DNA from: Vitis vinifera
Lineage: Eukaryota > Streptophyta > Magnoliopsida > Vitales > Vitaceae
Length of the DNA stretch: 64,000 nt
Reading direction: 5' to 3'
Assembly (NCBI RefSeq): GCF_030704535.1
Contig: NC_081811.1
Location: 6,614,001 to 6,678,000, forward strand
In this document: piece by piece, positions 1 to 11,254 of the stretch
Layout: each line of letters begins with the position of its first letter
Numbering within the stretch: the stretch's first letter is position 1
Notes under the pieces: generated by a model
Databases searched by the model: none
Told to the model about the DNA's origin: nothing
The model's input: only the letters and a program-made list of their open reading frames with translations
Made by a program: the position numbers and the translations under genes

Positions 1-815
1 AAGAGACACCTTCCACAATTTTCAAAATCATGAAAGAATTGAATTTAAGCTAAAGATGTCTCTTGAAGAAACACCTTCTACAATTTCAGAAAATTTGATT
101 TATATTAAAGGTGTCTCTTGAAAAAACACTTTCCACGTGGCAAAAAATCCAATATGTATTAAAGGTGTCTCTTGCAAAGACACTTTCCACGTGGCAAAAA
201 ATCCAATATTCATTAAAGGTGTCTCTTGAAAAGACACTTTCCTCAAAAATTTGAATGTCTTATAAATTTGATTTTAAAGCTAAAGATGTCTCTTGAAGAG
301 ACACCTTCTACAATTCCTAAAAATTTTAATTTATACCAAAGGTGTCTCTTTAAGAGACACCTTCTAGAATTCCAAAAAATTAGATTTATACTAAATGTGT
401 CTCTTGGAAAGACACTTTACACAATTCCACAAAATCCAATATGTATTTTATTTGTGGAAATGATTTTAAAGCTAAAGATGTCTCTCTTTAATGTATGAAA
501 ATTGTGGAAAGTGTCTCTTCAAGAGACACTTTCAGTATAAACCAATTTTTTTAAAATAATAGAAGGTGTCTCTTGAAGAGACACCTTCAATATAATTCCA
601 TTTTTTGGGAATTGTGAAATGTGTCTCTTGATACCTTCCACAATTTTAAAAATATTGGGTTTATACTGAAAGTGCTTGTTCAAAAGACACTTTCCACAAT
701 TTCCATTCAAACAGTGGAAAATTTTGAATTTATGCTGAAGGTGTCTCTTCAAGAGACACCTTTCATAATTTTTAAAAAATTGGTTTATACTGAAAGTGTC
801 TCCTTGAATTTAAAT
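1..815. repeat. Tandem array of ~56-bp units with a palindromic core
   Basis: About 14 imperfect units. Each has a near-perfect inverted repeat (arms GGTGTCTCTT and AAGAGACACC around one central base) followed by an AT-rich spacer often reading like TTCCACAATTT. Cores lie near 56, 110, 166, 221, 286, 341, 398, 510, 566, 621, 678, 738 and 796, so the usual step is 54-57 bp. Some cores have G at the centre and others C (510, 738), which amounts to inverted orientation. The array already starts inside a unit at base 1, so it continues to the left. Short ORFs here only reflect the repeat. No function is known to me; minisatellite is the plain reading. Confidence 0.85.
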
Positions 816-820
816 TTGAA

Positions 821-1160
821 TTTCAATTTCAATTATTGTAAGTACTAATCTAATCAGGTTATTATTTTTTTATTTTGTTGCAACCCTCGTTTGATTCCCA
901 AGTTTGTGCAATCCCTGTTTGATTCCCAAGAAAATCCATCCCCCATTTGCTTTCCGGGAAAATCCATGGAAAACCCCCTAAAAAAACAAATTTTCAATTT
1001 CAATTATTGTAGGTACTAATCTAATCAGGTTATTATTTTTTTATTTTGTTGCAACCCCCGTTTGATTCCCAAGTCTGTGCAATCCCCGTTTGATTCCCAA
1101 GAAAATCCATCCCCCATTTGCTTTCCGGGAAAGTCCATGCAAAACCCCCTAAAAAAACAA
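821..1160. repeat. Tandem duplication, 171-bp period
   Basis: Two direct copies (about 821-989 and 992-1160) share the same order of motifs: CAATTATTGT, a TTATTATTTTTTTATTTTG stretch, two TTTGATTCCCAAG motifs, and CCCCCTAAAAAAACAAA at the end. Matching motifs are offset by exactly 171 bases (830 to 1001; 974 to 1145). They differ at only a few bases. No coding potential seen. Confidence 0.85.
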
Positions 1161-3190
1161 ACAAAAAAATGTTTTTATTTTTGCTCCGTGCTTTCTGGAT
1201 CTGTCCAGGGGTCTCTTTGCTTTTGTGCCATTGGATTTAAATTTCACAAACCCTAAATCCACGATTTTTGAGCCACGCTGAAAAACACTACCTTTCCCCT
1301 CAAATCATGATCACCTTTCTCCTCAAATCATGATCAGATTACCAAATAGCTTATGTTTTTTAATAAATAAAAAAATTGGACAGATACCCTGTGCGCAGGC
1401 TGGACTGGTAGGAAATATTGGGAAATTTTTTTTTTCAACTTTCCCACACTTTCTTATCAACCAAACAGAATCATAACAAGCCAAACCACAAAAAAAATTA
1501 AAACTTTCTCCATTATTTTTAGTCTACTCAGTTTCATTGTAAAAAAAAACAAAAACTTTATTTTTTTTACAACTTTCCCACACTTTCTCGGTGACCAAAC
1601 ACAACCACACCACCAAATATAACCACAAAACTTACAGAAAACACCGGGGGCAATGGTTTTTCAGATCTGCACTTCACTTCCTTCCTATTGGTGTTGAAGC
1701 AAGGATCTCCACCTCATGATCAGCGTGCGGGATAGTGGGTTTTCGGGCAGAGGAGTTTTGATGCAGAGAAGAAAAACGAGAAGGGAAGAGAAGAAAAACG
1801 GGAAGGGAAATGGAAAGGGGGGAATGGGTTTTCATATCTATCCTACGTGTTATCCTACGTGTTCAAAAGTGCCGTAGAATTGGAATTATTTTCCAAACTA
1901 TGGTATTTTAAATATTATTTTTTTTAATTGCAGTACATTTATCAAGAATCCCGTGAAGTTGGGTGTAGGCAAGACCGCAACACTATGATGGAAATAAAAT
2001 GAAAAGCTTGACTTTGGATTTAATCCAAAGTAGTTTTGCTAGGAGCTCATACACTTTTGGTTGTTCGACCATCTCCTTTAAAATCGACGATGCTAAACCT
2101 CATTTTCAACTCTTCACATACCTACTCACCTCAAACTTGCTATTTATACATATGATCGATAGGATTTTTTTCATAAGCTAACTACTAATTTCCGATCTAT
2201 AAACAAATGTCAGACATAGTAAAAATTGCAGACTTCTTATTACTCAAAATATTTAGAATTTACCAATTCTCTAATACTCTTTTTTTTCATTTTTAATCCA
2301 TCTATAAAAAGAGTGTGAATCATATTTATTAATTTTGAGGAAAAAAATGATGTTATTTATTTATTACATTTCAATGCCAAAAAATTAAAGTTAATCTTAC
2401 ATTTATCATATCAAATTATTGTATCAATACTTTTTTGAATATCTATAAATACATGTGAAAATCCTCCATTTTGTCCCTAACAAATATTTTCTCATTTTCA
2501 TTTTCTCTCGCCTGCTTTTTTTAGCCTACGTTTAGGATATTTTTGCTTGATGATTCATCGTTCCTTATTGGTCCACCAGTTTGTTATTGATTTTTGAACC
2601 ATATCTTGGAGGCCATTTAGGAGGTAATTTCGGGTTTGATTTTAGGTTTATTATTTTTTGTTTTATTTTCAGCATTTGGTGAAACTCTATGATTTTAGTA
2701 TTTTTTTAGGGAGGCCTAGCAGCCGGCTTAGATAAGGACACGTGTTCTCATCTTGCAGTTCTTCTCAGCATTTTGGAACAAGCCTTCTAGAGGTTCCTAG
2801 GGGCCATCTATGAGGTTTCTAGTGGAGGCTTTTCTTTGGAGCATGTTTCTTTTTTCTTTTCTTTTGGGGTGACCTGTTAAGAGAGAGAGGGGACCAACTA
2901 TTTGTAGGCAGAGGATATTCTCTGGAAAGGTGGTTAAAGAAGAGAAGAGGTTAGAGAGAGAGAAGGGTTAGAGGATAAGAGAATGAGGCTCACTAGTTTT
3001 ATTGAGTTTGGGGAAAGCAATAAAGCACGAGGAGCCCAACAGATTTCAGCAAGAGGGTCTTCAGGTACATTTGTTGTGGGTTTCTTGCTCGTTTTCATTA
3101 TCACTCTATTCTTCATCATCTTTTGTTGTTTCTAATCACTGTTTGATCGTTTGTGTATGGATGTGATATTGCTTTGCTCTTTTTTCTTCT
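1161..3190. other. Intergenic, no gene recognised
   Basis: AT-rich DNA with poly-A/T runs and one purine-rich patch near 2880-2970. Short ORFs (for example 1999-2181) show no recognisable family, codon pattern or splice context. I see no gene here. Confidence 0.5.
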
Positions 3191-3199
3191 TCTTTTTTG

Positions 3200-4190
3200 T
3201 GGGGGCTTCCCTCCACGTGGCATTCCCAGACTCAAGACCCTTTGGCTGACTAGGGCAAACATATAACCCTTCTGGGATCACTCCATTTGGACCAAGATAA
3301 GCTCCGTCTGGCACCAGAAGTGAGAAGTTTTTCTTCTTCCATAATACCAGACGGAATAGACAGACTAAGTCGGCTGACTTTTCAGACAGACTCACAATGT
3401 CAAACGAAATGGATAGACCAAACCGGTTAAACCTTTCAGATGGACAAATCAATTCAGTCAAGTCTTCAGGATTTCTAACATGCATAGTTAACCATGCTTA
3501 ATGTCTGAACACCGGCCTAACCACCTGATGTCTGAGCGTCGACCTAACCACCTGATGTGCCTAACCACCTGATGTTTAAGCGTTGAATTAAACGTTATTT
3601 ACACCCAAAAGTCAATGTCAATTAATTATTACACACAATCCCAGACATTGGCAAGCTAAATGGAAAATCGGCTACACAGTCCGAGATTTTGGCACAACAG
3701 TCAACAAATGGCACCAGTCAGCAACCCTTACTTGATGTGATTGCCCAGTCCACGTAGTAATGACGATGTTGATAGTCTATGCAATCATCATTACAAGAAA
3801 TGTTAGAGTGCATAATCAACGCTGACGGTGCCATCAACTCTATATAAACCCCTCAAGAAGCACGAACAAGATACACACACTCATTATCTTCCACAAAGTA
3901 ATAGTTAGAGTTATCCTCAGTGATTTCTGACTTTAGCTTCGGAGGGATGTGCTCGGACCACCTATTCGGACATTCTTCTGTGTAGGAAAGAAGTCTGTTT
4001 GACTCCAGTGAAGCTGGACATATCTGAATCCAGTTGGCTTGACGCCAACAGTTTTCATTTAAACAAAAATCTGGATATGGTTCACTATTGCAATGAGAGT
4101 TTATTGTTGAATTTGTTTCAATATTTGCTTTGAATCTTTCAGTTGCACCATTGGTCTTTGAGCCCATTGATTTCAACATGAAATCGGATT
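3200..4190 (+). mobile_element. Probable decayed gypsy-type LTR fragment
   Basis: The stretch is less AT-rich than its surroundings and looks like a promoter-bearing LTR. There is a TATA box (TATATAAA, 3841-3848). About 90 bases downstream is a CTGACTTTAGCTTCGGAGGG segment (3928-3947), similar to the transcribed start region I associate with plant Ty3/gypsy LTRs. Three close copies of CCTAACCACCTGATG lie at 3516-3530, 3543-3557 and 3560-3574. I found no matching second LTR and could not set exact ends, so a solo or truncated LTR is inferred. ORFs on the minus strand at 3132-3485 and 3853-4194 are probably incidental. Confidence 0.45.
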
Positions 4191-4607
4191 TCATTTAATG
4201 TTTTACTTATTTATTTATTTCGCTCTAGGTATGCTCTATCTTAAGTTATGCATTTCTCTGTATTTGGTATCTTAATCGGTGTCCCTGTTTCTGGCTCACA
4301 GCTTTGGGTTTGCTTTAGACATCTGGTCTTGTGTTCTAATCTACGCTTGAAAAGAGATGATTGTGTATTAGGTTTACTAACACAAATTCATAAGCCTCAG
4401 TGTAGAACTATTTGTATTCTACACGGAGGTTGCTGCATATTTATAGTTTTATTCTAAACTTGATGATGCAAACCAGCCAGTGGGTCAGCAAGATGTGGGA
4501 TGCAAGCATTGGTTCTAAGCAGTATGCTCTGAGGACCATAAGGCACCTATATATTCTGCATGTCCACAACACAAGGAACCAGTTGGAGTTAGCCCGCATC
4601 ATCAAGG

Positions 4608-4936
4608 AAAGAAACACTGAGCTATAGGAACACACTAGAAAATTTAGAAAATAGGTTACTGCAATAGCTAAGTAGGACAATTAGATTTTGTAGAATTGTG
4701 ATGTTTTTCTAAGACTTGAGGTTGAAGTGGCAAAAGCGGTTGAGACCCAAGCTCAATTGGAGAGACAACTAGAGTTAATTGAGACCCATCAACGAGAGGT
4801 TGACAAGGCCTTGCTAAGTATAGAAGAAGAAATTGAGTGTATTTATAAGGATGAGCATGGATTGCTTGATGATGAGGCTACATCCACAAGAGATGCAATG
4901 TATGAGTAGGCTGAATTTATAGAAAGGACTTTTATG
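4608..4936 (+). pseudogene. Processed pseudogene fragment of nucleoporin NUP62
   Basis: Read in one continuous forward frame, this stretch resembles the C-terminal coiled coil of NUP62/Nsp1, an FG nucleoporin of the central pore channel. Segments such as EHTRKF, VAKAVETQAQLERQLELIE, THQREVDKALLSIEEE and TSTRDAMYE line up in order. The frame is broken by about seven in-frame stops (for example after NTEL and after DAMYE) but has no frameshift and no intron. That fits a retrocopy or captured exon fragment that has lost function. Flanking sequence on both sides does not continue NUP62. Family assignment is from memory of the conserved coiled-coil region. Confidence 0.7.
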
Positions 4937-5713
4937 GATGAGGTTAATGAGCGTGGGTTATCTTGGGAGATCAGTCTTTGTGATTTAAGACTTATAGATA
5001 AGTTGTAATATGCTAATTGTGCCATCTGTTCTTTCATAATTTCGAGGTCGAGTAATTGTCGGACTCGGCTAGGAGTTTAGGAGATTGGAAAACATACCGA
5101 AAGAGGACTTTGGTAGGGTTCTGTTGGTTTATGTGTTTGATTTAGATCACAATTCACTGTTGTTGCTTGATCGGTATCACTAGTCTGTTGTTTTTAAGGA
5201 TATGGTTATTGTTGTTAGAACAAGGAATACATAGGTTGTGAGTGATTGTAGTTATAATGGGCGCCATATGTTTACTCAAACACGAAAGCTTGAGAAATTG
5301 CTGGTTGGTTCAATCCTACAGATTATGTGGGTAGTGTCATCGACCCATTTATCATGGAGTCCAAGGCATAATAGCACTTAAAATTATTATACATGGAATG
5401 TTGGACAAACTCATTTTGGGCCATTCTCGGAGACCTCATCATTGTCCTTTGTGTAGAAAAATGAAGCCCGGAGAAACATTCTTCTGACATCACCGAATTA
5501 CAACCTTACAAGTGTTATTGACGTCCTAGAATCTATAGTTGCTCATGGCGAATAAAGGAATTTTCTTAAACATAATTGACATGTTGAGTTTGTACAAAAG
5601 TGGAACTCATATATTCAAGCAAGTTAGACAAAGTAGTTTCTACATTGTCTCATTTGGATTTTGAAATGGCTTTGTATTTCTTGAGGTCTTCAGGTCATGA
5701 TCTATATGCAATT
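4937..5713. other. Intergenic, possible gene debris
   Basis: No open frame of useful length. The composition is closer to coding DNA than the AT-rich deserts elsewhere, but I recognise no family. It ends at the target-site duplication of the copia element. Confidence 0.35.
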
Positions 5714-6272
5714 TGTTAGATTAAGAGTATGGAAACAAAGGATTAGCATAAAAGACATAAATAAATAACATAATGAATAATAAGAAAAACTTATTGGCTG
5801 AGGCGTGACAAACACTGTCCTTGAAATAGATACACCATCCTCAAATACGAACTCAGTGCATTAGGGTACTAGTGGTCTACCTCTAGGATTCAACAGCCAA
5901 ATCTCGCATTGGGTGCACTCTATAAGCGAGACGTGTACAACTCGATTCTGAAAAAATTCCTCCAAAAAGATGTATGAAGTACTCTCTGAAAAACTCTTTG
6001 AAAAATTGGTATTCATATTTTGAGAGTGAAAGGTGACTTGCTTTTATAGACTACTTACACAATCCCAAAGGGACTCTACTTGTAATCAGAATATGACTCA
6101 AAGAAGAACATGATTCTACTTATGAGTGGAATGTGACTCCACCAACACAATCTCAATAGGACTCTTCCCAAAAATATAAGACTAATAAAATAAAAATAAA
6201 AATTGTTTTGAATTTTTGTAAAAATTAGCAAAAATCTTTAAAACATTTTTTTAGATTTACACTCTTCCTACA
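5714..6272 (-). repeat. 3' LTR of the copia element (element orientation)
   Basis: Begins TGTTAGATTAAG and ends CCTACA on the plus strand (TG...CA borders on both strands). It matches 10693-11249 throughout, with scattered substitutions and small indels. Confidence 0.92.
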
Positions 6273-6939
6273 ATCCCCCATAGAGTATAGATGTGAAAAG
6301 AAAGAAAAGAAAAAAAATGGAGGAAAAAAGAATCCAATGCATCAGTACTAGTGCCCAAAGGCTATGAACCAATCTTAAGACACATAAGTATTGAATCACA
6401 AAACACAGTGAAAATAAATTTCTATGAACTAGTGTTTCTTTATGTAACTTAAGGGACTTTTATCCACATTGGTTTTCTCAACTTCACTACGAGCTGTACA
6501 AAACAAGTTGGCACAAATAGGTCATACGCCCTACCTGGATATTCATGAGAGCTCTAGAAAATTTGCCTAGGTTCTTATAGGAAACGACCCATCTCCACTC
6601 TCATATAGGTGAATCTATCAAGTATGTTCTGCATTTAAACATATCATCCATAAGGAATATGATATTCATTAAGAGTAAACACTCAACCTTAGTCAATGCA
6701 GAACACATTCTATCTACACCATAGAGATAGACTCTCATACAATTAGAGTTGATAGAGCACCTCAAGTCAACAAATGATTTGTTATTAGCCATATGAATCT
6801 ACTTCATGGAATTTCCATTCTAATAGGTTGGGTTACCACCACTCTTGAATTCTGTAATAGGCATAAGCTTCATCCCCCTCGATGTTTCTTCCACTAGTTC
6901 CTTATTTAGTGGTTTGGTCAAATGATCGATCAAATTCAA

Positions 6940-8260
6940 CTATGACCTCACAAATTCTAGGGATATAACCCCTGTTTCAAGTAGTTGCCGCACAATATTG
7001 TGCCTTAGGCGTATATGTCTGTTCTTCCCATTAAATATTTTACTCTTAGCCTTAGCAATTGCAGCTTGGCTATCACAACGCATAGACACAGACGGGGTTG
7101 GTCTCGTCCATAAAGGGATATCTGCTAAGAGGTTTCTAAGCCACTCAGCCTCAAAACTTTTCTTTTCTAAGATAATAAACTCAACCTCCATAATAGACCA
7201 AGTAATGCAAGTTTGTTTGGCAAACTTCCAAGAAACTATACTTCTACCAAGGATGAAAACATATCCACTAGTGGATTTCATCTCATCTGAATCCGAGATC
7301 CAATTTGCATCACTAAATCCTTCAAGGACACTTGGAAATCCACTATAGCACAAATCATAGTTAATGGTGCCTCTCAAATACTTAAGGACTCTACGAACAG
7401 TAGTCCAATGGTCTTGATTAGGACTTTGGGTGTACCGACTCAATCTACCTACTACATAAGCAATGTCAAGTCTGGTACAGTTCATTAAGTACATTAGGCT
7501 CCCTATGATTTGAGCATACTCTATTTGATCAACTCTATGTTCTCTATTTTTCTTCAGTTGTGAGTTCGGATCATAAAGAGTTGACACTGGTTTACAATCA
7601 AAATGTTCAAACTTTCTTAAGATCTTTTCAACATAGTGCTCTTGAGACAGTTTAAACCCATTAGGTGTTTTAGTTATTTTAATTCCTAGAATCACTTCTG
7701 TCTCTCCTAGGTCTTTCATATCAAACTTAGAACCTAGGAATTTCTTGGTCTCACATATTACCTCTAGGCTAGTTCCAAAGATCAACATGTCATCAACATA
7801 AAGACAGATGACTACACATATGTTATCCTCATATTTGTTGTAGATACACTTATCAGTATTATTAATGGAATATCCATTAATTGCTAACACGTGATCAAAC
7901 TTGTTGTGCCGCTATTTGGGAGCTTGTTTTAACCCATATATTGATTTAACCAACTTACACACATTTTTCTCCTTCCTTGGAACTACACAACCCTCAGATT
8001 GTTCCATATAAATTTCCTCATCCAAATCCCCATTCAAGAATGCAGTCTTGACATTTTAGTGTATCATCAAATTATGAATGGAAGCTAAAACGATCAATAC
8101 TCTAATTGATGTTATTCTAGTCACAGGGGCAAAGGTGTCAAAGTAATCTACATCCTTCTTTTGTTTAAAGCTTTTGGCAATTAAACGAGATTTATACTTC
8201 TCTATGGACCCATCTTGCTTTAACTTTCTTTTAAAGATCCACATACAACCAATAGTCTTT
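6940..8260 (-). pseudogene. Copia reverse transcriptase-RNase H remnant
   Basis: A 316-residue open stretch (6940-7890) holds the RT catalytic motif YVDDMLIFG, the downstream [18 protein letters not shown] segment, the RNase H entry [15 protein letters not shown] and the KSTSGYVF motif. The upstream block 8056-8244 carries the N-terminal RT segment ending in FDTFAPVTR. Stops between the blocks and the lost 5' part make it non-functional. These domains copy element RNA to DNA and degrade the RNA template in family members. Confidence 0.9.
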
Positions 8261-8479
8261 GCACCAAGAGGTAAATCTACAAACTCCTATGTATGGTTAT
8301 ACATTATTGATTCGATTTCACTATTAATGGTCTCCTTCTAGAGTGGTGCATCAGGAAAAGTTATAGTTTTTTTGTAGAATCTAGGGTCATCATCTATTAG
8401 GAAGGTATAGAAACCATCTCCAAGGTTTGTTTATTTCCTTTCTCTTTTACTCATTCTAGGTTCAAATTCAGAAAGTCTA

Positions 8480-9370
8480 ATAGACTTGTCTCTACTTGTT
8501 TTCTGAACTTGTTGTTCACTATTTAGTTTCATAGGAAAATATTTTCAAAAAAATCTGCATTCTTTGTTTCTATTATAGTATTGACATCTACAAGACTGTT
8601 TTCTGACTTAGTAACAAGAAACTTATATGCCGCACTATTCTCAACATAGCCAATAAACATTGCATCAAAGGTTTTAAGACCTAGTTTTCGTTTTTTAGGT
8701 TAAGGGAAAAAAACTTTGGCTAAACACCCTCACACTTTCAGGGATGCTATATTAGGTACATAACCTTTCCACAACTCATAAGGAGTTTTACTAGTTTTCT
8801 TGTAAGGTATTCTATTTTGAATATGACATGTGAATAGGATAGTTTCCCCCCACAAGTTCAAGGGTGCTCCTGAACTTACCAACATTGCATTTATCATTTT
8901 TTTTAAGGTCTCATTTTTCCTTTTTGCTACTCCATTAGACTCAGGGGAATAAGGAGGAGTAGTTTCGTGAATGATCCCATGATCTTCCCATGATCATCCC
9001 CTATCAATTCTAAGCCTTTTAATTTTCTTATTTAGTTGATTTTCCACTTCATTTTTGTACTTGATGAAAGCATCTTTTGTTTCATCTTTTTTTCTCAAAA
9101 GATATACCCTTGTATACCTTGAATAGTCATCTATGAAAGTTATGAAAATCCATTACCACCTCTAGTCATTGTGTTTTTTAGGTCTCCTAAGTCACTATGT
9201 ATTAAACTTAGTAGATCTGATTTCTTTCAATTGATTTGTAAGATTTCTTTGTGGTTTTAGATTCTACACAAGATTCACATTTTCCATGGTTTTCTAAGGG
9301 TGGTTTAGGGATTAAACTCAATTCAACCATTTTCTTCATATATAAAAAGTTCACATGTCCTAGTCTACCA
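8480..9370 (-). pseudogene. Copia integrase remnant
   Basis: On the minus strand the broken frame shows ITFIDDYSRYTRVY, then HETTPPYSPESNGVAKRKN with the integrase core features, then a segment typical of the integrase C-terminal side (YELWKGYVPNIASLKVWGC). Several stops interrupt it, so no long ORF remains. It lies between the protease and RT remnants, as expected in Ty1/copia order. Confidence 0.8.
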
Positions 9371-9573
9371 TGTCAAATATCACTAGAATCAACTATATAA
9401 GCAGAAGAAGAAGATGCATTATTATTGATAATATCATAAACATTCAAAATAAATAAAACCTTATTACAATAACCATTTCCCACAAGTGCATCATTCTTGG
9501 TTAAAACTATTTCATCAGAGTCAAACAAGATCCTCACTCCTACTTTTCCCAGCAGAGATACTGACACCAAGTT

Positions 9574-9780
9574 TCAATGGATATCTGGCACATGAGGAAC
9601 ATCACTGAGGGCAAGCACTTTTCCAGAGGTTAGCTTGAGGAGAACTTTCCATTTGCCAATCACTAGAGTAGATCTAGAATCACCCATGAACACTTGTTCA
9701 TCTCCTTCCTTTAGAGTAGTATAGGAAGTAAATGCATTTTTGTTTCCACATATGTGCCTAGTAACCCCAGAGTCTACCAC
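9574..9780 (-). pseudogene. Copia aspartic protease remnant
   Basis: The 68-residue frame starts MVDSGVTRHICGNK. The DSG triad is the copia aspartic protease active site (usually DSGATRHIC). It follows gag directly and lies upstream of integrase. Stops on both sides isolate it. The frame at 9373-9570 (GVRILFDSDEIVLTKNDALVG) continues the same polyprotein. Confidence 0.85.
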
Positions 9781-10660
9781 CTAGTCCTTCATATTGGTGA
9801 CCATGATCACCTCAAAGGAGATTACTACTATGATCACCTCTGCCTCTACTAGATTTGCCTTTGAATTGGACTTCTCAATTCTCTTCCTATGGCGACATTG
9901 AGCTGCATGGTTTCCAAACTTGCCACAGACAAAGCAATTACCCTGTTTTTTAATAGTTGGGTTCTGAACCTTATTTGATGCATTGGGTTTGGTCCTAGAG
10001 TTTTGTTTTCTAGACCTATTGTTTTTGGGTTTAGGTTTTTCTTCTACTACACTAGCCTTAGAAGACAATTCATTAGCTTTCTCAACATTGTCCCTATTTT
10101 GGTTTTGTTCCTCAATCCTAATTTGGATTATGACATCCTCTACGGACATTTGTTTCCTTTTATGTTTCATGTTATTTTTGTAGTCTTGCCAAAACTCTGG
10201 AAGAGTCTCTACTAAATAACCAACCACAAAAGGTTTGGGTAATTTAATATCTTCAATGGCTAAGTCATTAATCAACAAGTGGTAGTCATGGATTTGAGAT
10301 GATACATATCCATCCTCGGTCATTTGGAAATTTCTAAAATTCTCTATGGCATATTTCTGAGTTCCTGCATCTTTCAAAATATTTTTTTTATTCATTACAT
10401 CTCAAATTTCTTTTACAACTTTAAATTGACAATAAATATCAAAAAGTTCATTAGAAATGGTACTCATAATAGCATGCCTAACTTGTTTATTTCCAGTTTC
10501 TCAGGTTGGTAACAAATGAGAACTATTTTCTGGTTTTGGGTTTGTCAAAATGTGTCCCAAATTCACTACATCAATTGCAGAGAAAACTCTTTCCTGCCAT
10601 CTCTTAAAGAATGTCCTGTTGAAAAGGTCAATTTTAGAGGTGTCAGGATGGGTGTGAACT
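9781..10660 (-). pseudogene. Copia gag remnant with CCHC zinc knuckle
   Basis: The open part (9781-10395) has a gag core and a zinc knuckle CFVCGKFGNHAAQC (C-X2-C-X4-H-X4-C) near its C-terminus, preceded by a Lys/Asn-rich stretch. Upstream, a degenerate frame includes TFFKRWQERVFSAIDVV, typical of the gag N-terminus, separated by two in-frame stops. Gag forms the virus-like particle and the knuckle binds RNA. Confidence 0.88.
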
Positions 10661-10692
10661 AGGGAAGCTTTTATTTGGATATATTTCAAGAT

Positions 10693-11249
10693 TGTTGGAT
10701 TAAGGGTATGGAAACAAAGGACTAGCCCAAAAGACACAAACAAATAACAGAATGAATAGTAAGAAAAATTTATCGGTTGAAACGTGAAAAACATTGTCCT
10801 TGAAATAGATCCACCCTTCTCAAAGACGAACTCGGTGCACTAAGGTACCAGTGGTCTACCTCTAGGATTCAACAACCAGATCTCACATTGGGTGAACTCT
10901 GTAATTGAGACGTGTACAACTCGATTCAAAAAAAATTCCTCTAAAAATATGTATGAAGAACTCTCTAAAAAACTCTTTGAAAAATTGGTATTCATATTTT
11001 GAGAGTGAAAAGTAACCTACTTTTATAGACTACTAACACAGTTCCAACGGGACTCTACTTGTAATCAGAATAGGACTCAAAGAGGAACGAGATTCTACTT
11101 ATAAGTGGAACGAGACTCCACTAGCACAATCCCAATAGGACTCTTCCCAAAAATTAAGACTAATAAAATAAAATAAAAATTATTTTGAATTTTTGTAAAA
11201 ATTAGCCAAAATTGTTAAAACATTTTTTCATATTTACACTTTTCCTACA
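10693..11249 (-). repeat. 5' LTR of the copia element (element orientation)
   Basis: Begins TGTTGGATTAAG and ends TTCCTACA on the plus strand; pairs with 5714-6272. The 5-bp duplication CAATT follows at 11250-11254. Confidence 0.92.
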
Positions 11250-11254
11250 CAATT

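Larger units (their letters stand above)
5714..11249 (-). mobile_element. Full-length inactive Ty1/copia retrotransposon
   Basis: Two direct LTRs (5714-6272 and 10693-11249) bracket gag-pol remnants read on the minus strand in copia order: gag, protease, integrase, reverse transcriptase, RNase H. A perfect 5-bp target-site duplication CAATT flanks it (5709-5713 and 11250-11254). The polypurine tract on the minus strand lies just inside the left LTR (GGGGGAT, complement of 6273-6279). I could not recognise the usual initiator-Met primer site next to the right LTR. The coding region is broken by many stops and frameshifts. The LTRs differ at roughly one base in eight in the part I compared by eye, so the insertion is not recent. 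Confidence 0.93.

Noticed and set aside
1-815. CRISPR-like look of regularly spaced palindromic repeats
   Set aside because: The DNA is plant nuclear, the spacers are similar to one another instead of unique, and no Cas genes are near. It is a tandem repeat.
3132-3485. 117-aa minus-strand ORF as a gene
   Set aside because: No family resemblance; it overlaps a probable LTR fragment and lacks gene context.
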